A stretch of 32,011 nucleotides of DNA from the IMG/VR virus record IMGVR_UViG_3300007276_000173, positions 1-32,011 of that record; one strand, 5' to 3'. Each line of letters begins with the position of its first letter. Positions within the stretch are counted from its first letter, which is position 1. The DNA comes from a virus. Both the position numbers and the translations under genes were made by a program. The notes beneath the pieces are model-generated. The model did not search any database. It was not told where the DNA came from and was given only the letters and a program-made list of their open reading frames with translations. Shown here piece by piece: positions 11,500 to 21,047 of the stretch.

Positions 11500-12162
11500 A
11501 TGGCAGTAGAAAAAAGTAAAGTGATTGCAAGACTTAAGGCATTATTCCCTAAGGCTAACCTATCACAAAAAAGGATGGACTCAATAGCGGACAGACTTTG
11601 CACTCAACCAGAAGATGATGCTGACGATTCAGCAATCGATGAGGTGATTAATGAGTTCAATGAATTCTTAAGCATCGAGCAAATTGCAAGGAACGACGAT
11701 CGAGATCGAAAAGCAGCGGCAGACAAGAACAAACGTAAGCCAAAGCTCAAAACTGAAACTGAAGACGATGAGGAAGACGAGGAAGAAGAAATTTCCGGAG
11801 ATGTTCCTGAATACGTGAAGCTTATACTTAAGCAGAACAAACAAATCGCAAAAGAATTAGAAGAGATCAAATCTGGTAAAGTTACGGACTCTAAAAGACA
11901 ACAGGCTAAAGCAGCTTTTGAGGGATCAGAAATATTGAAGGGAATGAAACCGGAGATAAAAGAAAAATGGATGGACAGAATAGATTTAGATTCTGAGACA
12001 TCTTTTGAAGATCAAGCAAAAGAGTTAGAGACTGAATTTTCTGAATTGACCCAATCTTCGGCAGACCAAAGTAACTATGGAGGTCCTGCAGGAAAAGGGA
12101 AGACAAACGGAGAACTTAAAAAAGAAGACGTAGATAAAGTCATTGACCGAATGAATATTTAG
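11500..12162 (+). CDS. Capsid scaffolding protein
   Basis: 220 residues, highly charged, with a long acidic run (EDDEEDEEEEI, residues 88-98) and coiled-coil-like stretches (VKLILKQNKQIAKELEEIKS). The C-terminus is short and basic/acidic (KKEDVDKVIDRMNI), of the type that contacts the coat protein. Size, charge, predicted helicity and position directly before decoration and major capsid genes all fit an internal scaffold that shapes the procapsid and then leaves. No protease motif is seen, so cleavage would need another protein. Confidence 0.7.
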   Translation: MAVEKSKVIARLKALFPKANLSQKRMDSIADRLCTQPEDDADDSAIDEVINEFNEFLSIEQIARNDDRDRKAAADKNKRKPKLKTETEDDEEDEEEEISGDVPEYVKLILKQNKQIAKELEEIKSGKVTDSKRQQAKAAFEGSEILKGMKPEIKEKWMDRIDLDSETSFEDQAKELETEFSELTQSSADQSNYGGPAGKGKTNGELKKEDVDKVIDRMNI

Positions 12163-12195
12163 CAAAAAGAATATTAACCTTAAAAATTTAAAATT

Positions 12196-12594
12196 ATGGC
12201 GGGAACTACTGCTAATTTGAATAATACAGGTGACAACTTTAATTTAGGAGGGCAAGGAATTGTCATTGTTAAGAATTTGGAAGTGATTCCAGGAGGGAAA
12301 ACATTAGACACTACCGGATTTACCCCTGCTACTATAGAAGAAGGTCATCTGTTGATTGAGGAAACGGCCACTGGAGTTATTAAACCTATGCCGATTTCCG
12401 GAACAGCTTACGCTGCTTTACCTGCGAGTCACACTTATTTCGGCGTTGTCGTATCAAGTGTACGCACAAGTAAGCCATTCGTATCTGTATTACTACGAGG
12501 ATCTGTAAACCATGTTGCTGCGGTTTACAATGCAACAGCTATTTTAGCTGCCGTGAAAGCAGCTCTTCCACTAATTAGATTTATACAAGACTAA
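12196..12594 (+). CDS. Head decoration-like protein
   Basis: 132 residues, beta-rich and low in charge. Residues around 48-86 (EEGHLLIEETATGVIKPMPI, then SGTAYAALPASHTYFGVVVS) resemble small capsid-stabilising proteins coded just before major capsid genes; the next stretch, VRTSKPFVSVLLRGSVNH, also fits. It probably binds the outer capsid surface after expansion. It is separated from the capsid gene by only 3 nt, so the two are made together. The assignment rests on position and general appearance. Confidence 0.6.
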   Translation: MAGTTANLNNTGDNFNLGGQGIVIVKNLEVIPGGKTLDTTGFTPATIEEGHLLIEETATGVIKPMPISGTAYAALPASHTYFGVVVSSVRTSKPFVSVLLRGSVNHVAAVYNATAILAAVKAALPLIRFIQD

Positions 12595-12597
12595 GCC

Positions 12598-13902
12598 ATG
12601 AACGAATCATTTTTCGTCCAGTTTAAAGACTGGTTTAATCAAATCGCTAAAACCATTGAAGAGAGAGTAAATGGAAAAAAGACAGCGTTGACTTACATGT
12701 ATAAAGACATGTTAACAGAAGAACTAAGTGCAGACCTTAAATGGAACACATTGACCATCGACTCTAGTATAGTTGCTGCTGATGTTGTATCATTAGACTC
12801 AAGTTTACCATTGAAAAAGAGAGACTCATTCGGAACAGCATCTGGAGATGTACCTAAGTTAGGTATGAAAATGCAGATGACAGAGAAGAACATGTCTGAT
12901 ATCGATGTACTAAAAGCAAGAAACGTAGAAACTTCTGTCTTAATCGACAAAATTTTTGCTGATCAGGTTAAAGTCACAATGGGTATTCACGAGAAATTAG
13001 AATATATGCTTTTGCAAAGTTTATCTTCCGGAGTTACAATCATCGATGATGATAACAATGTAGGGACGGGTATACGTATAGACTTTGGATATAAAGCTTC
13101 TAATAAATTTGGAGTTACCACAGTTTGGTCTGATGTTTCAAATGCCAAACCTATAGATGACATTAAACGTGTAATAAAAGAAGCGAAAGCTACTGGAGAC
13201 GTCCCTCGAGTTATAATGATGGATGAATCCACGTTTGATAATTTAGCAGCTAACCAACAAACGAGAGAGCAATATGCCTTCTCTCAGAATTTCGTTGGAA
13301 CTCAAATTCCTATTCCTGATCTTGATCAAGTCAATGCTTTATTCCAAAAACGATTCAAATTATTAATCGTGATTGTGGATAGAACAGTGACTGTTGAAAG
13401 AGACGGAAGCAGAACGGTTCTAACTCCTTGGGAAGCTAACAAAGTCATCTTATTGGAATCTACTAAAGTAGGTAAATTAGTATACGGTATTCTTGCAGAA
13501 GAAACTCGTAAGACTAAAACCGCTTTATATGAGAAATCTGGATCTTTCATATTATTGAAAAAATGGAGTTCGGATGAGCCTTTTGCGGAATTTACTTCCT
13601 CTCAAGCTCTTGCGATCCCGGTGATCAATAATGTGGATTCGATTTATTCCATAGATACGGAAGAAGCAGAATCGTTAGAAGATGCAGGCGCACAAACGGA
13701 AGCAGATGGATTCTTTATCTATAAGACCGTATCTTACACATTGGCTTCAGTAGTTGCTGGTATTAATGCAGCGAGAGCTGTTGATACTACTATAGCAGCT
13801 GCAACAGTTAATCAGTTAGACACAACCCTATCTAAGAAAATTGATAGCTTATCAGAAGAAGGAATCGCATTATTTGAAGCTGAACTAGTAGCAGGACCAT
13901 AA
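12598..13902 (+). CDS. Major capsid protein
   Basis: 434 residues, the expected size of an HK97-fold coat protein. It has an N-terminal helical arm, a spine-helix region with DIDVLKARNVETSVLIDKIF, a central domain (IDDIKRVIKEAKATGDVPRV followed by IMMDESTFDNLA), and a late segment FAEFTSSQALAIPVINNVDS close to the usual domain ending. About 80 further residues follow (from EEAESLEDAGAQTEADGFF), probably a C-terminal extension on the capsid surface. Position after scaffold and decoration genes confirms the call. Confidence 0.85.
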   Translation: MNESFFVQFKDWFNQIAKTIEERVNGKKTALTYMYKDMLTEELSADLKWNTLTIDSSIVAADVVSLDSSLPLKKRDSFGTASGDVPKLGMKMQMTEKNMSDIDVLKARNVETSVLIDKIFADQVKVTMGIHEKLEYMLLQSLSSGVTIIDDDNNVGTGIRIDFGYKASNKFGVTTVWSDVSNAKPIDDIKRVIKEAKATGDVPRVIMMDESTFDNLAANQQTREQYAFSQNFVGTQIPIPDLDQVNALFQKRFKLLIVIVDRTVTVERDGSRTVLTPWEANKVILLESTKVGKLVYGILAEETRKTKTALYEKSGSFILLKKWSSDEPFAEFTSSQALAIPVINNVDSIYSIDTEEAESLEDAGAQTEADGFFIYKTVSYTLASVVAGINAARAVDTTIAAATVNQLDTTLSKKIDSLSEEGIALFEAELVAGP

Positions 13903-13903
13903 T

Positions 13904-14482
13904 ATGTACGACGCTAACTCTATAACGGAATTATCTACCTTAATTGGATTCGGGGACTCTATAAAAGGAGATACCACCGTAGATGCTGCTAATAAAGTGG
14001 GAACATCTCTAATGGTATTCAAGAGCTTCCACAATTTAGTTGAGGTGGACAATTTGTTATCTTCCTTTGCTTCAGAAATATCTTCAGTTCCAGCCGATGT
14101 AAATATCGAACTGACTAGGATACGTACAGACTCAGCTAAGAGAGTTTTAGCAGACATATTGGATCAACACATAGATTATGATGACGAAACAGATTACAGT
14201 GAGCTAATACTCACTAAAATGAATCTATTCAGTAAGCCTTTCGGTTTCGCTGTATGTATATCGTGTCTTGAGTTGATGATGTCTTCAGGGAGATTTAATG
14301 TAGAGCAAAGATCTATAAGGGAATCTTATGCAACTTTAAAATTAGAACTAGAAGGAGCAAAAAGTGACCAAGGAAAAACCTTGTCTTATGGTATAATTAG
14401 CAAATACAACTATTCAGTGAAGCAATGTCAGAAAGTCATTTTTCAGATTAAGCCCACTGTGGACAACAAAAGCAACTGGTAA
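13904..14482 (+). CDS. Head completion / head-tail adaptor protein (probable)
   Basis: 192 residues, mostly helical. It begins one base after the capsid stop codon and its own stop overlaps the next start (TAATG at 14480). Genes in this position normally encode the protein that docks under the portal. No distinct motif is visible; the paired Cys (CISC, about residues 119-122) is not in a metal-site pattern. The call is inferred from order. Confidence 0.5.
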   Translation: MYDANSITELSTLIGFGDSIKGDTTVDAANKVGTSLMVFKSFHNLVEVDNLLSSFASEISSVPADVNIELTRIRTDSAKRVLADILDQHIDYDDETDYSELILTKMNLFSKPFGFAVCISCLELMMSSGRFNVEQRSIRESYATLKLELEGAKSDQGKTLSYGIISKYNYSVKQCQKVIFQIKPTVDNKSNW

Positions 14483-15009
14483 TGAACAACACTATAAATA
14501 CTCCTGTAACAGCAGACATAGTAATTCAAAAACTACAAACTTATCTTTTTGATAATTTGGGTTGGAGTCCTATAGAAGTTTATGGGAGAGTTTATAAAAA
14601 TAAAATAGACTCAGGAACAGTTCCCCAATCCTACAAAGGGGAAGGGGACTATGTTCCGGACGTCTTTTTCACCGACAAAGGTCAAAATAAAGGAAATATA
14701 TTTTTCATACTGGATGATAAACATAAATCGATTAACGTTAAGGATATGAAAGTCCAAACCAAGATAGTTTTTATGCTAAATCTTAAACTGATTTTCAACG
14801 ATGATTCCCAAAGGCAAGATGCTAAAGCTCAACAAGAAGCTTGGAATCTTATAAAAAAGAAAAATCAATTCACTTTAAAAGGAATAGAAACAGGGATGGA
14901 AACTGTATTAAAAGGATTTAATCTTTCTGAAATACAAAAGGCAGACATAGAACCTTTACACATTTTCGCCATAGTCGGAGATTTAAAATACACAATTAAT
15001 AAATGTTAA
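14482..15009 (+). CDS. Neck or tail-completion protein (probable)
   Basis: 175 residues with an alpha/beta pattern (TADIVIQKLQTYLFDNLGW; GNIFFILDDKHKSINVKDMK; TKIVFMLNLKLIFND), an overall shape seen in tail terminator proteins that cap the tail tube. It lies between the adaptor candidate and the major tail protein, as expected. There is no motif that would prove it. It shares a TAATG stop-start junction with the preceding gene. Confidence 0.5.
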   Translation: MNNTINTPVTADIVIQKLQTYLFDNLGWSPIEVYGRVYKNKIDSGTVPQSYKGEGDYVPDVFFTDKGQNKGNIFFILDDKHKSINVKDMKVQTKIVFMLNLKLIFNDDSQRQDAKAQQEAWNLIKKKNQFTLKGIETGMETVLKGFNLSEIQKADIEPLHIFAIVGDLKYTINKC

Positions 15010-15021
15010 AAAAATAATCTT

Positions 15022-15903
15022 ATGATTTACATTGATATTTGCGGCGGTACTAAAGTCGTTAAGAATACGGGAGCAAACGAACAATGTTTGTATTCTCCTA
15101 CTGTAGGTTATGCTTTAGCAACGGAAGACTTCGCATTTGCAAGTATTGCAGCATTCAAAACCAAAGTGGCATGGGATGCAGCCAAACTAGCAAAAAGTAT
15201 TGCAGTCATGTTCTCGGTGGAAGCCTCAGAACTTTCTAATACGGAAGCTTCATTTTATGAAAGCAGAACAGTTAAATACAGAAACAAAAGAGCACGTAAA
15301 GGAATTTCTTTTACTCATCACTTAGGACTATGTTCTCATAGTGCTTTAGAATCCTACGAAGGTAGTGCATATTCTAGAGTGTTTGAATTCACCGCAGATG
15401 GAAACATCAAAGGAGTTCTACAGAGTGACGGAACTGTAAAAGGTCAAAAATTATCTGACTTTACAGTTGGTCAAATTGAAGAGCCAGTTATTGAGGGAGA
15501 TCCTCAAAAAACAGTTGTTCAATTAGCTTATAAGAACTACAAAGAGTTCCAAGACAACGGAGCTATTGTTGAACCCGATTTTGATGTTGAAGACTATACT
15601 GGAGTATTCGGTGTAACTTTAACCGTTGTTGGAACCCCTACTGCTACTGAGTTAGTTCTTAGAGCAACCGCTGGATGTAGCGGAGACATTCCTGTAGAAG
15701 GATTAGTCATCGGAGATTTTGCAGCTATAAAAGATTCAGACGGAACAGACAATACGCCTGACAGTGTAACTCCTGGAGCAGGAGCAGATGCTAACTTGTA
15801 TACTTTTGTAGATACTGATTTAGTATCAGGATCTATCTCAGTTGCACCAGTTGCTCAAGGAGATGTAGTTTATGAAGCTGAATCGGTTTCATTTACAGTA
15901 TAA
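15022..15903 (+). CDS. Major tail (tube) protein
   Basis: 293 residues. The first half has a mixed strand/helix pattern with a basic loop (ESRTVKYRNKRARKGISFTHH). The second half (about residues 195-293) is a Thr/Val/Gly-rich, Ig-like segment (GVFGVTLTVVGTPTATELVL), typical of extra surface domains on tail tubes. Position between neck genes and the chaperone/tape-measure pair supports the tube role. No sheath gene accompanies it, so a flexible, non-contractile tail is inferred. Confidence 0.7.
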   Translation: MIYIDICGGTKVVKNTGANEQCLYSPTVGYALATEDFAFASIAAFKTKVAWDAAKLAKSIAVMFSVEASELSNTEASFYESRTVKYRNKRARKGISFTHHLGLCSHSALESYEGSAYSRVFEFTADGNIKGVLQSDGTVKGQKLSDFTVGQIEEPVIEGDPQKTVVQLAYKNYKEFQDNGAIVEPDFDVEDYTGVFGVTLTVVGTPTATELVLRATAGCSGDIPVEGLVIGDFAAIKDSDGTDNTPDSVTPGAGADANLYTFVDTDLVSGSISVAPVAQGDVVYEAESVSFTV

Positions 15904-15922
15904 TCTTTAACAAACTGAAATT

Positions 15923-16159
15923 ATGTCAGACAATAAAAAATTTAAGAACACGTCTTTTAAAAAAGGGTACAATCCTACTTTTGGAGAGTTTAAAAAATCC
16001 CATTCTAGTATTTTTACTGAGAATGAGATCGAGGAAGCTTACAATGCATGTGTAGGGAATACACCAGAAAAGGAAGCTCCTAAAAAGGAAACTCCGAAAA
16101 AAGAATCCCCTGAAAAGGATTTTTCTGGAAAAGGATCCTCTAAAAAAGACAAATCTTAA
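15923..16159 (+). CDS. Short protein with Lys/Pro/Glu-rich repeats
   Basis: 78 residues. The first half is ordered-looking (KKFKNTSFKKGYNPTFGEFK). The tail is a low-complexity repeat with PEKEAPKKETPKKESPEKDF units, probably disordered. It stands directly after the major tail gene. It could be a tail-associated linker or small chaperone; the sequence does not decide. Confidence 0.5.
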   Translation: MSDNKKFKNTSFKKGYNPTFGEFKKSHSSIFTENEIEEAYNACVGNTPEKEAPKKETPKKESPEKDFSGKGSSKKDKS

Positions 16160-16165
16160 ATAGGC

Positions 16166-16642
16166 ATGGGAAAACTAGAAACTCAGCTCCAGAGAGCTGA
16201 GTCTCTAAGCCCATCAGCGATTACAACCGCCTTATTTGCGTATTTGAATTCAATTGAATCATACGTAGTAGGTTTAAACAGAGAGCAATTATTCGAATCA
16301 AGTGTAGATATATTCGGGAATCCCCTCGGATATTACTCAAAATCTTCAGAGTACATAACTACAAACGATGCTCTTTTAGGAAAGAATGTAAGAATAAAGA
16401 AAGAAGGAGATCCTTACGACTTCTTGCAAACTGGAACTTTTTTAGACGGACTTTTTGCTAAGGCTTCAGGGACTCATTTGTCTTTCGGTTCAACAGATCC
16501 TAAATTGGATGAAATTTTATCCAATGTTAGATTACTCAGTAAGTCATTTTTTGGACTTACAGAAGATAATAAAATAAAACTCATTTCAGAAAAACTAACT
16601 CCATTTTTAATATCCTATTCTAGAAAAGCACTCAATATATGA
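16166..16642 (+). CDS. Conserved-looking tail-region protein
   Basis: 158 residues with NREQLFESSVDIFGNPLGYY, then a GDPYDFLQTGTFLDGLFAKA segment and SFGSTDPKLDEIL...FFGLTEDNKI. I recall this combination (NREQL...GNPLGYYS...GDPYD.Y.TG.F...FGLT) from hypothetical proteins in Bacteroidota phage tail modules, but its role is unknown. Its stop overlaps the next start (ATGA at 16639-16642). Confidence 0.6.
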   Translation: MGKLETQLQRAESLSPSAITTALFAYLNSIESYVVGLNREQLFESSVDIFGNPLGYYSKSSEYITTNDALLGKNVRIKKEGDPYDFLQTGTFLDGLFAKASGTHLSFGSTDPKLDEILSNVRLLSKSFFGLTEDNKIKLISEKLTPFLISYSRKALNI

Positions 16643-17223
16643 CTTACACTTCCTTAGATACTATCCCTTTAAAACTCTATTTAGAAATACTAAAGACAGG
16701 GAATCTAACTTTATTAACGGATGACAAAGAATATTTGGATAAACTATCAGGAATATGGGCCAAACTAAAAGAGGATTTCAGAACTATTGATCCTGATGAT
16801 TCTTTTGAGAAGACTTTAAAAAGCATGATAAAAGTAGAGATGTACACAGCAAAATATAATTTTTTAGAATTTGCAGTACATTGTCTAAAATTCGACAGAG
16901 ATGAAGAACTTGAGAACATGATAAGAGAGATGAATTATAAACTTACGGAAGATAATTTTAAAAGGGATCTGAACTTAGTAGATTCTTACAGAAAAGGGAT
17001 ACTAATACTGATAGAAAAGCATTCAGCTAAACTTCCCTCTACTGAAGGAAGAAAACCTACTAACATAGATGAGGTTATTTTAGGATATTGCTCTATTCTC
17101 AGTTTTAGTTTCGACACGAATTCTGTAACAGTAACCCAATTCTATGCTATGAAAAAAGTATTTGACTCTAAATTAAAAGTTGCAAGAGAAGAACAGGCCA
17201 GAATTAAAAACAAAAAGAAATAA
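16639..17223 (+). CDS. Tail assembly chaperone (probable)
   Basis: 194 residues, almost entirely helical and soluble, ending in a Lys-rich tail. It lies directly before the tape-measure gene, with a TAATG stop-start junction at 17221-17225. Tail assembly chaperones hold the tape measure during tail building and normally occupy this position. I see no obvious programmed frameshift slippery site or second frame; the call rests on order and composition. Confidence 0.5.
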   Translation: MTYTSLDTIPLKLYLEILKTGNLTLLTDDKEYLDKLSGIWAKLKEDFRTIDPDDSFEKTLKSMIKVEMYTAKYNFLEFAVHCLKFDRDEELENMIREMNYKLTEDNFKRDLNLVDSYRKGILILIEKHSAKLPSTEGRKPTNIDEVILGYCSILSFSFDTNSVTVTQFYAMKKVFDSKLKVAREEQARIKNKKK

Positions 17224-20200
17224 TGGCAGAAGGACTAATCACCAGACAGGACATCATTACGGACAGTGCTCTTGAATTCGGGAAAGAATATAAAGAGAAC
17301 ATTGAAATAATTCTTGAGGCTAATAAACAGATAAAAGAGTCAGCTAAAGAAGTTTTTGAAATCTATAAAGGTTTTGATAAAATATCTACTCAAGAACAAT
17401 TCATAGAAGCCAAAAGGAAAGAGACTCTTGCCACTCTAGAAGCAAAAAATGCTATCAAACTACAAGAAGAAGCTTTAAAGTCCGCAGAGAAAATAAAAAG
17501 AGAAGTTCTAAAAACAGATCAAGCTACTGTAAAAAGCCAACAAAATATAGCCGATCAGGCTAGAAAGACATCAACTGCCTGGAAAGAACAAGATCAAGCT
17601 GAAAAAAGTCTAATTAGTACTAAAAGAAAAAATGAACTTGCTTCTGAGTCTACAAATAGAGCACTAATAAAGGAAAGGGAAGAACTAAGAAAACAGAATT
17701 TAGAGATAAAAAGAAGCTTAACCTTCGTAGGCCAACTTACTTCTAAAAGAGACCAAGCTAGAAAATCTATACAAGAATATCAAGCAAAATTAGCTTTAGG
17801 TAAAAAATTAAGTGACCAAGAACAAAGAGAATTAAGGGAATCAACTGTAGAATTTAAAAAATACAATAAAGCCATAAAAATCATTAAAGAGTCTACAGGA
17901 CAATTTCAAGAAAATGTAGGGAATTATCCTAAGCTTTTTAAGTCCCTCGGATCTGGTTTACGTCAATTACTCCCGGTTCTTGGAGTAGCTGGATCTCTAA
18001 GACTTGTGTTCGGGGCGATTAAAGATGCTACTGATATCATTAGAGATTTCGACAGGCAAATGATTGCAGTTCAAAAAACTACAGGACTTACGGATGGCGA
18101 AATGTTCAAACTGAGGAAAGAAGTAATATCCTTAGGAGTAGAACTTAAAGGGGTATCCATACAAGGATTATCCGAAGCTGCAGAAGTAGCGGGGCAATTA
18201 GGGGTAAAAGGAACTAAAAACATACTAGGCTTTGCTAAAGCTATTGAGATATTAAAAGTTTCTGCTAAAGGGATTAGTGAGGAGACCGTTGCTGATTTTG
18301 CCAAATTCATAGAAGTTTCTAAAGATAGTGCTGAAAATGCGGACAGATTAAGCTCTGTCATTACTACGTTAGGAAATAACTTTGCTACAACCGAGAAGGA
18401 AGTAATTAAATCAGCTACAGAGATTCAAAAAGGGGTTCAAATATATAAAGTATCAGCTGAGCAGGTTTTAGGGCTTGCTGGAGCAACTTCTGCATTAGGG
18501 ATCCAAGATGCCGCAGCAAGAACCTCTATAAGAAAAACTTACGGGGTAATCCAACAAGCGATATTTACAGGGAAAAACTTAAAGGAGGTATTAGAACTCA
18601 CAGGGCTTACCGAGAAAGAATTAGCAGAGCAATTCGAAAAAGATGCTACAGGAACATTTATTAAGTTTCTTAAAGGGCTTAATGAAATGACAGAAGGGGG
18701 AGAAAATACCCAGCTAATTTTAGAGAAAATGAAACTAGCAGGAGACAGAGTCGCACCTACTTTATTATCTTTATCTTCTAAAAATGAACTCGTTGCTGAT
18801 GCGGTTAATAGGTCTACTGAAGAGTACATAACAAACACTGCGGCATTACAAGAAGCAGAATTAGCAGCAAAAAGTTTAGATTCTTTGTTGGGGGATTTAA
18901 AAGATTCCTGGAGTGGATTAATACTAGGTTTAGAAGATGGAGATAATGCTTTAGGAAGACTTGCAAAAACAACTCTTAGAGGACTATCGGAAGGGATAGA
19001 TAAATTCTCTTTTGCCTTAAGAGATGATGTAGATGTACTAGATAAATGGAAAATAGCAGCAAATAATTCAACCCGAGTATTTTCAGTTTTACTCCCTTGG
19101 GTAGAAAACGGAACAGGATTATTCCAAGAAAGCACAGATAAATTAATAGCAGACACTAAGGCAAGAGATAATAATGCTAAAGCTATCCAGGATCAAGTAG
19201 ATGGATTTATTGAACTATATGGGTCAATAGGGCCACTACTGAAAAACAAAGAAAATCCTTTTGACTTTTTAAATGCTCCTACAGAAGCAACAGATGATAG
19301 TAGTGACGCAATCACCAGGAATGTAGCTTTCCTAAGGGAACAAATAAAAGCTCAAAAAGATCTACTGGAGTTGACTACTACAAAGGAAGAAGCTCAAGTG
19401 ATCCAAGCTAGTATAGATGGATACAATAAAGAATTAGAAGCAATCTTAGGCGTTAAAAGAGCTAAGGAAAAACAGAGTAAAGTTGAAGAAGATGCTTACA
19501 ACCTAAGCAAAGAAATACTTCAACAAAGAATAGAAGACGAAAAAGAAATTCTAAAAAATAAAGAGGAGTCTGCAGGAGAAAGGCTTTCTGCTAATCTGGA
19601 TCTATTTATACAATCTAAAAATCTACTCGATCTCGAAAAAGAGCAAGCTATAAATAATGCTAAAGGCAGAGTCGACGAGATCAAAAGAATAGAACTTAGA
19701 TACAGTAGTGACCTAGAAGCACTGGAGAAACAACGCTCAGACAACTCTAATGGAGTTCTAGAGGATGAATTTAGTAAAGTAAAAGTAAGACTTGAGAATA
19801 AAAAAAGAATTGAACAGGAAGCTTTAGACGCTGAAACAGGGGATCTACAAGAGCAACTTCTAAGAAAAGAAATTACTGTAAAAGAGTATGAAGATCGTAT
19901 TACAAAAATAAAACGTGATGCTGCTGTTAAAATTCTTGAAGACCAAATTGGTTTTTATGAAGAGGAACTAAAAAATCCTTTGTTGGATCCTGAACAGAGG
20001 ATCCTATTAGAGCAAGCGTTGGCTGGGACTAAAATCTCTTTGTCTAATTTAGTAACGGATAACTTTATTGCAGACGCTAAAGCTCAAGAGGAAGCTGAAA
20101 AGAAACTACAAGAATTTAGGAAACAAGCCATAAGCGACACTTCCGATGTGATTGCAGAAGCTTTAGGTTTAGACAGTTCCAATATAGAACGTTTTTTAAC

Positions 20201-21047
20201 GGGAATAACAGAAGGATTTGAAAATGCTTTTGAAGCTATTCAAGCTTCTGTTTCGGTTGCAGGAGAACTTATAGGATCCTTATTTGATGCTAAAGCTCAA
20301 AGATACGAAGAAGACATACAACGTAACAGTGATTACTATACAGCTCTACTAGACAATCAAGAACTTAGCGAAGAGCAAAGGAGTGCTTTAGAAGCCGAAA
20401 AAGATCAGAAAGAAGCAGAAATAGAGAAAAAGAAACGCGAGTCTGAACGTAAAGCTGCTATATTCAGTAAAGCTGCTAATATAGTAGAGGTAGGAATAGA
20501 CACAGCTAGAAAAGTTGCAGCTATTAAAACCCAAGCGGCAGTTTTAGCATCAAATCCTTTTACTCTTCCGGCAGTTCCTTTAGCCTTAGCTCAAATCCCT
20601 TTAGTTTTAGGTTTTGGAGCTTTAGCCATCGCAGCAATTGCAGCTAAACCTATTCCTAAATATTTCAAAGGAACAGAAAATCATCCTGGGGGACTTGCAG
20701 AAGTAGCAGAGTATAGACCAGAAGTAATACACGAACCAGGGAAAGATCCATATCTTCAAAAGAAAAGAGGAGTTTTAGATTTACCTGAAGGAACTAAAGT
20801 ATACCCTAGCTTAGATGATTATGTAAATATGGAAATGGCTCAACTAGAATCCTCGTTCGGTATCCAGAACAAGAATTTAGTATCTTATGGAAATTTAGTC
20901 TCTGTATATTTCAATACCGATGAACTAGTAGGAGAAATGAGAGAGAACACTAAAGCAACAAAAAATTTAAAATTGTCAGTTAGTACACACAGAGCTCCGG
21001 ACATCTCTCACTTACTTTACAAGAGAGATCAAATAAATTGGAAATAA
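17223..21047 (+). CDS. Tape measure protein
   Basis: 1274 residues, the longest tail-module gene before the fibre. The first ~230 residues are coiled coil. The conserved TMP core follows at about residues 270-490 (FDRQMIAVQKTTGLTDGEMF; GLSEAAEVAGQLGVKGTKN; VIQQAIFTGKNLKEVLELTG). More coiled coil leads to a hydrophobic segment near residues 1111-1143 (FTLPAVPLALAQIPLVLGF), which may insert in the host membrane. The end (KGTENHPGGLAEVAEYRPEV) is typical of TMPs in Bacteroidota phages. At about 0.15 nm per residue the tail would be near 190 nm. Confidence 0.9.
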   Translation: MAEGLITRQDIITDSALEFGKEYKENIEIILEANKQIKESAKEVFEIYKGFDKISTQEQFIEAKRKETLATLEAKNAIKLQEEALKSAEKIKREVLKTDQATVKSQQNIADQARKTSTAWKEQDQAEKSLISTKRKNELASESTNRALIKEREELRKQNLEIKRSLTFVGQLTSKRDQARKSIQEYQAKLALGKKLSDQEQRELRESTVEFKKYNKAIKIIKESTGQFQENVGNYPKLFKSLGSGLRQLLPVLGVAGSLRLVFGAIKDATDIIRDFDRQMIAVQKTTGLTDGEMFKLRKEVISLGVELKGVSIQGLSEAAEVAGQLGVKGTKNILGFAKAIEILKVSAKGISEETVADFAKFIEVSKDSAENADRLSSVITTLGNNFATTEKEVIKSATEIQKGVQIYKVSAEQVLGLAGATSALGIQDAAARTSIRKTYGVIQQAIFTGKNLKEVLELTGLTEKELAEQFEKDATGTFIKFLKGLNEMTEGGENTQLILEKMKLAGDRVAPTLLSLSSKNELVADAVNRSTEEYITNTAALQEAELAAKSLDSLLGDLKDSWSGLILGLEDGDNALGRLAKTTLRGLSEGIDKFSFALRDDVDVLDKWKIAANNSTRVFSVLLPWVENGTGLFQESTDKLIADTKARDNNAKAIQDQVDGFIELYGSIGPLLKNKENPFDFLNAPTEATDDSSDAITRNVAFLREQIKAQKDLLELTTTKEEAQVIQASIDGYNKELEAILGVKRAKEKQSKVEEDAYNLSKEILQQRIEDEKEILKNKEESAGERLSANLDLFIQSKNLLDLEKEQAINNAKGRVDEIKRIELRYSSDLEALEKQRSDNSNGVLEDEFSKVKVRLENKKRIEQEALDAETGDLQEQLLRKEITVKEYEDRITKIKRDAAVKILEDQIGFYEEELKNPLLDPEQRILLEQALAGTKISLSNLVTDNFIADAKAQEEAEKKLQEFRKQAISDTSDVIAEALGLDSSNIERFLTGITEGFENAFEAIQASVSVAGELIGSLFDAKAQRYEEDIQRNSDYYTALLDNQELSEEQRSALEAEKDQKEAEIEKKKRESERKAAIFSKAANIVEVGIDTARKVAAIKTQAAVLASNPFTLPAVPLALAQIPLVLGFGALAIAAIAAKPIPKYFKGTENHPGGLAEVAEYRPEVIHEPGKDPYLQKKRGVLDLPEGTKVYPSLDDYVNMEMAQLESSFGIQNKNLVSYGNLVSVYFNTDELVGEMRENTKATKNLKLSVSTHRAPDISHLLYKRDQINWK

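Noticed and set aside
11604-11870. Minus-strand frame with a long serine run
   Set aside because: The serine run is the reverse complement of the acidic run (GAA/GAC codons) of the scaffold gene and has no independent support.
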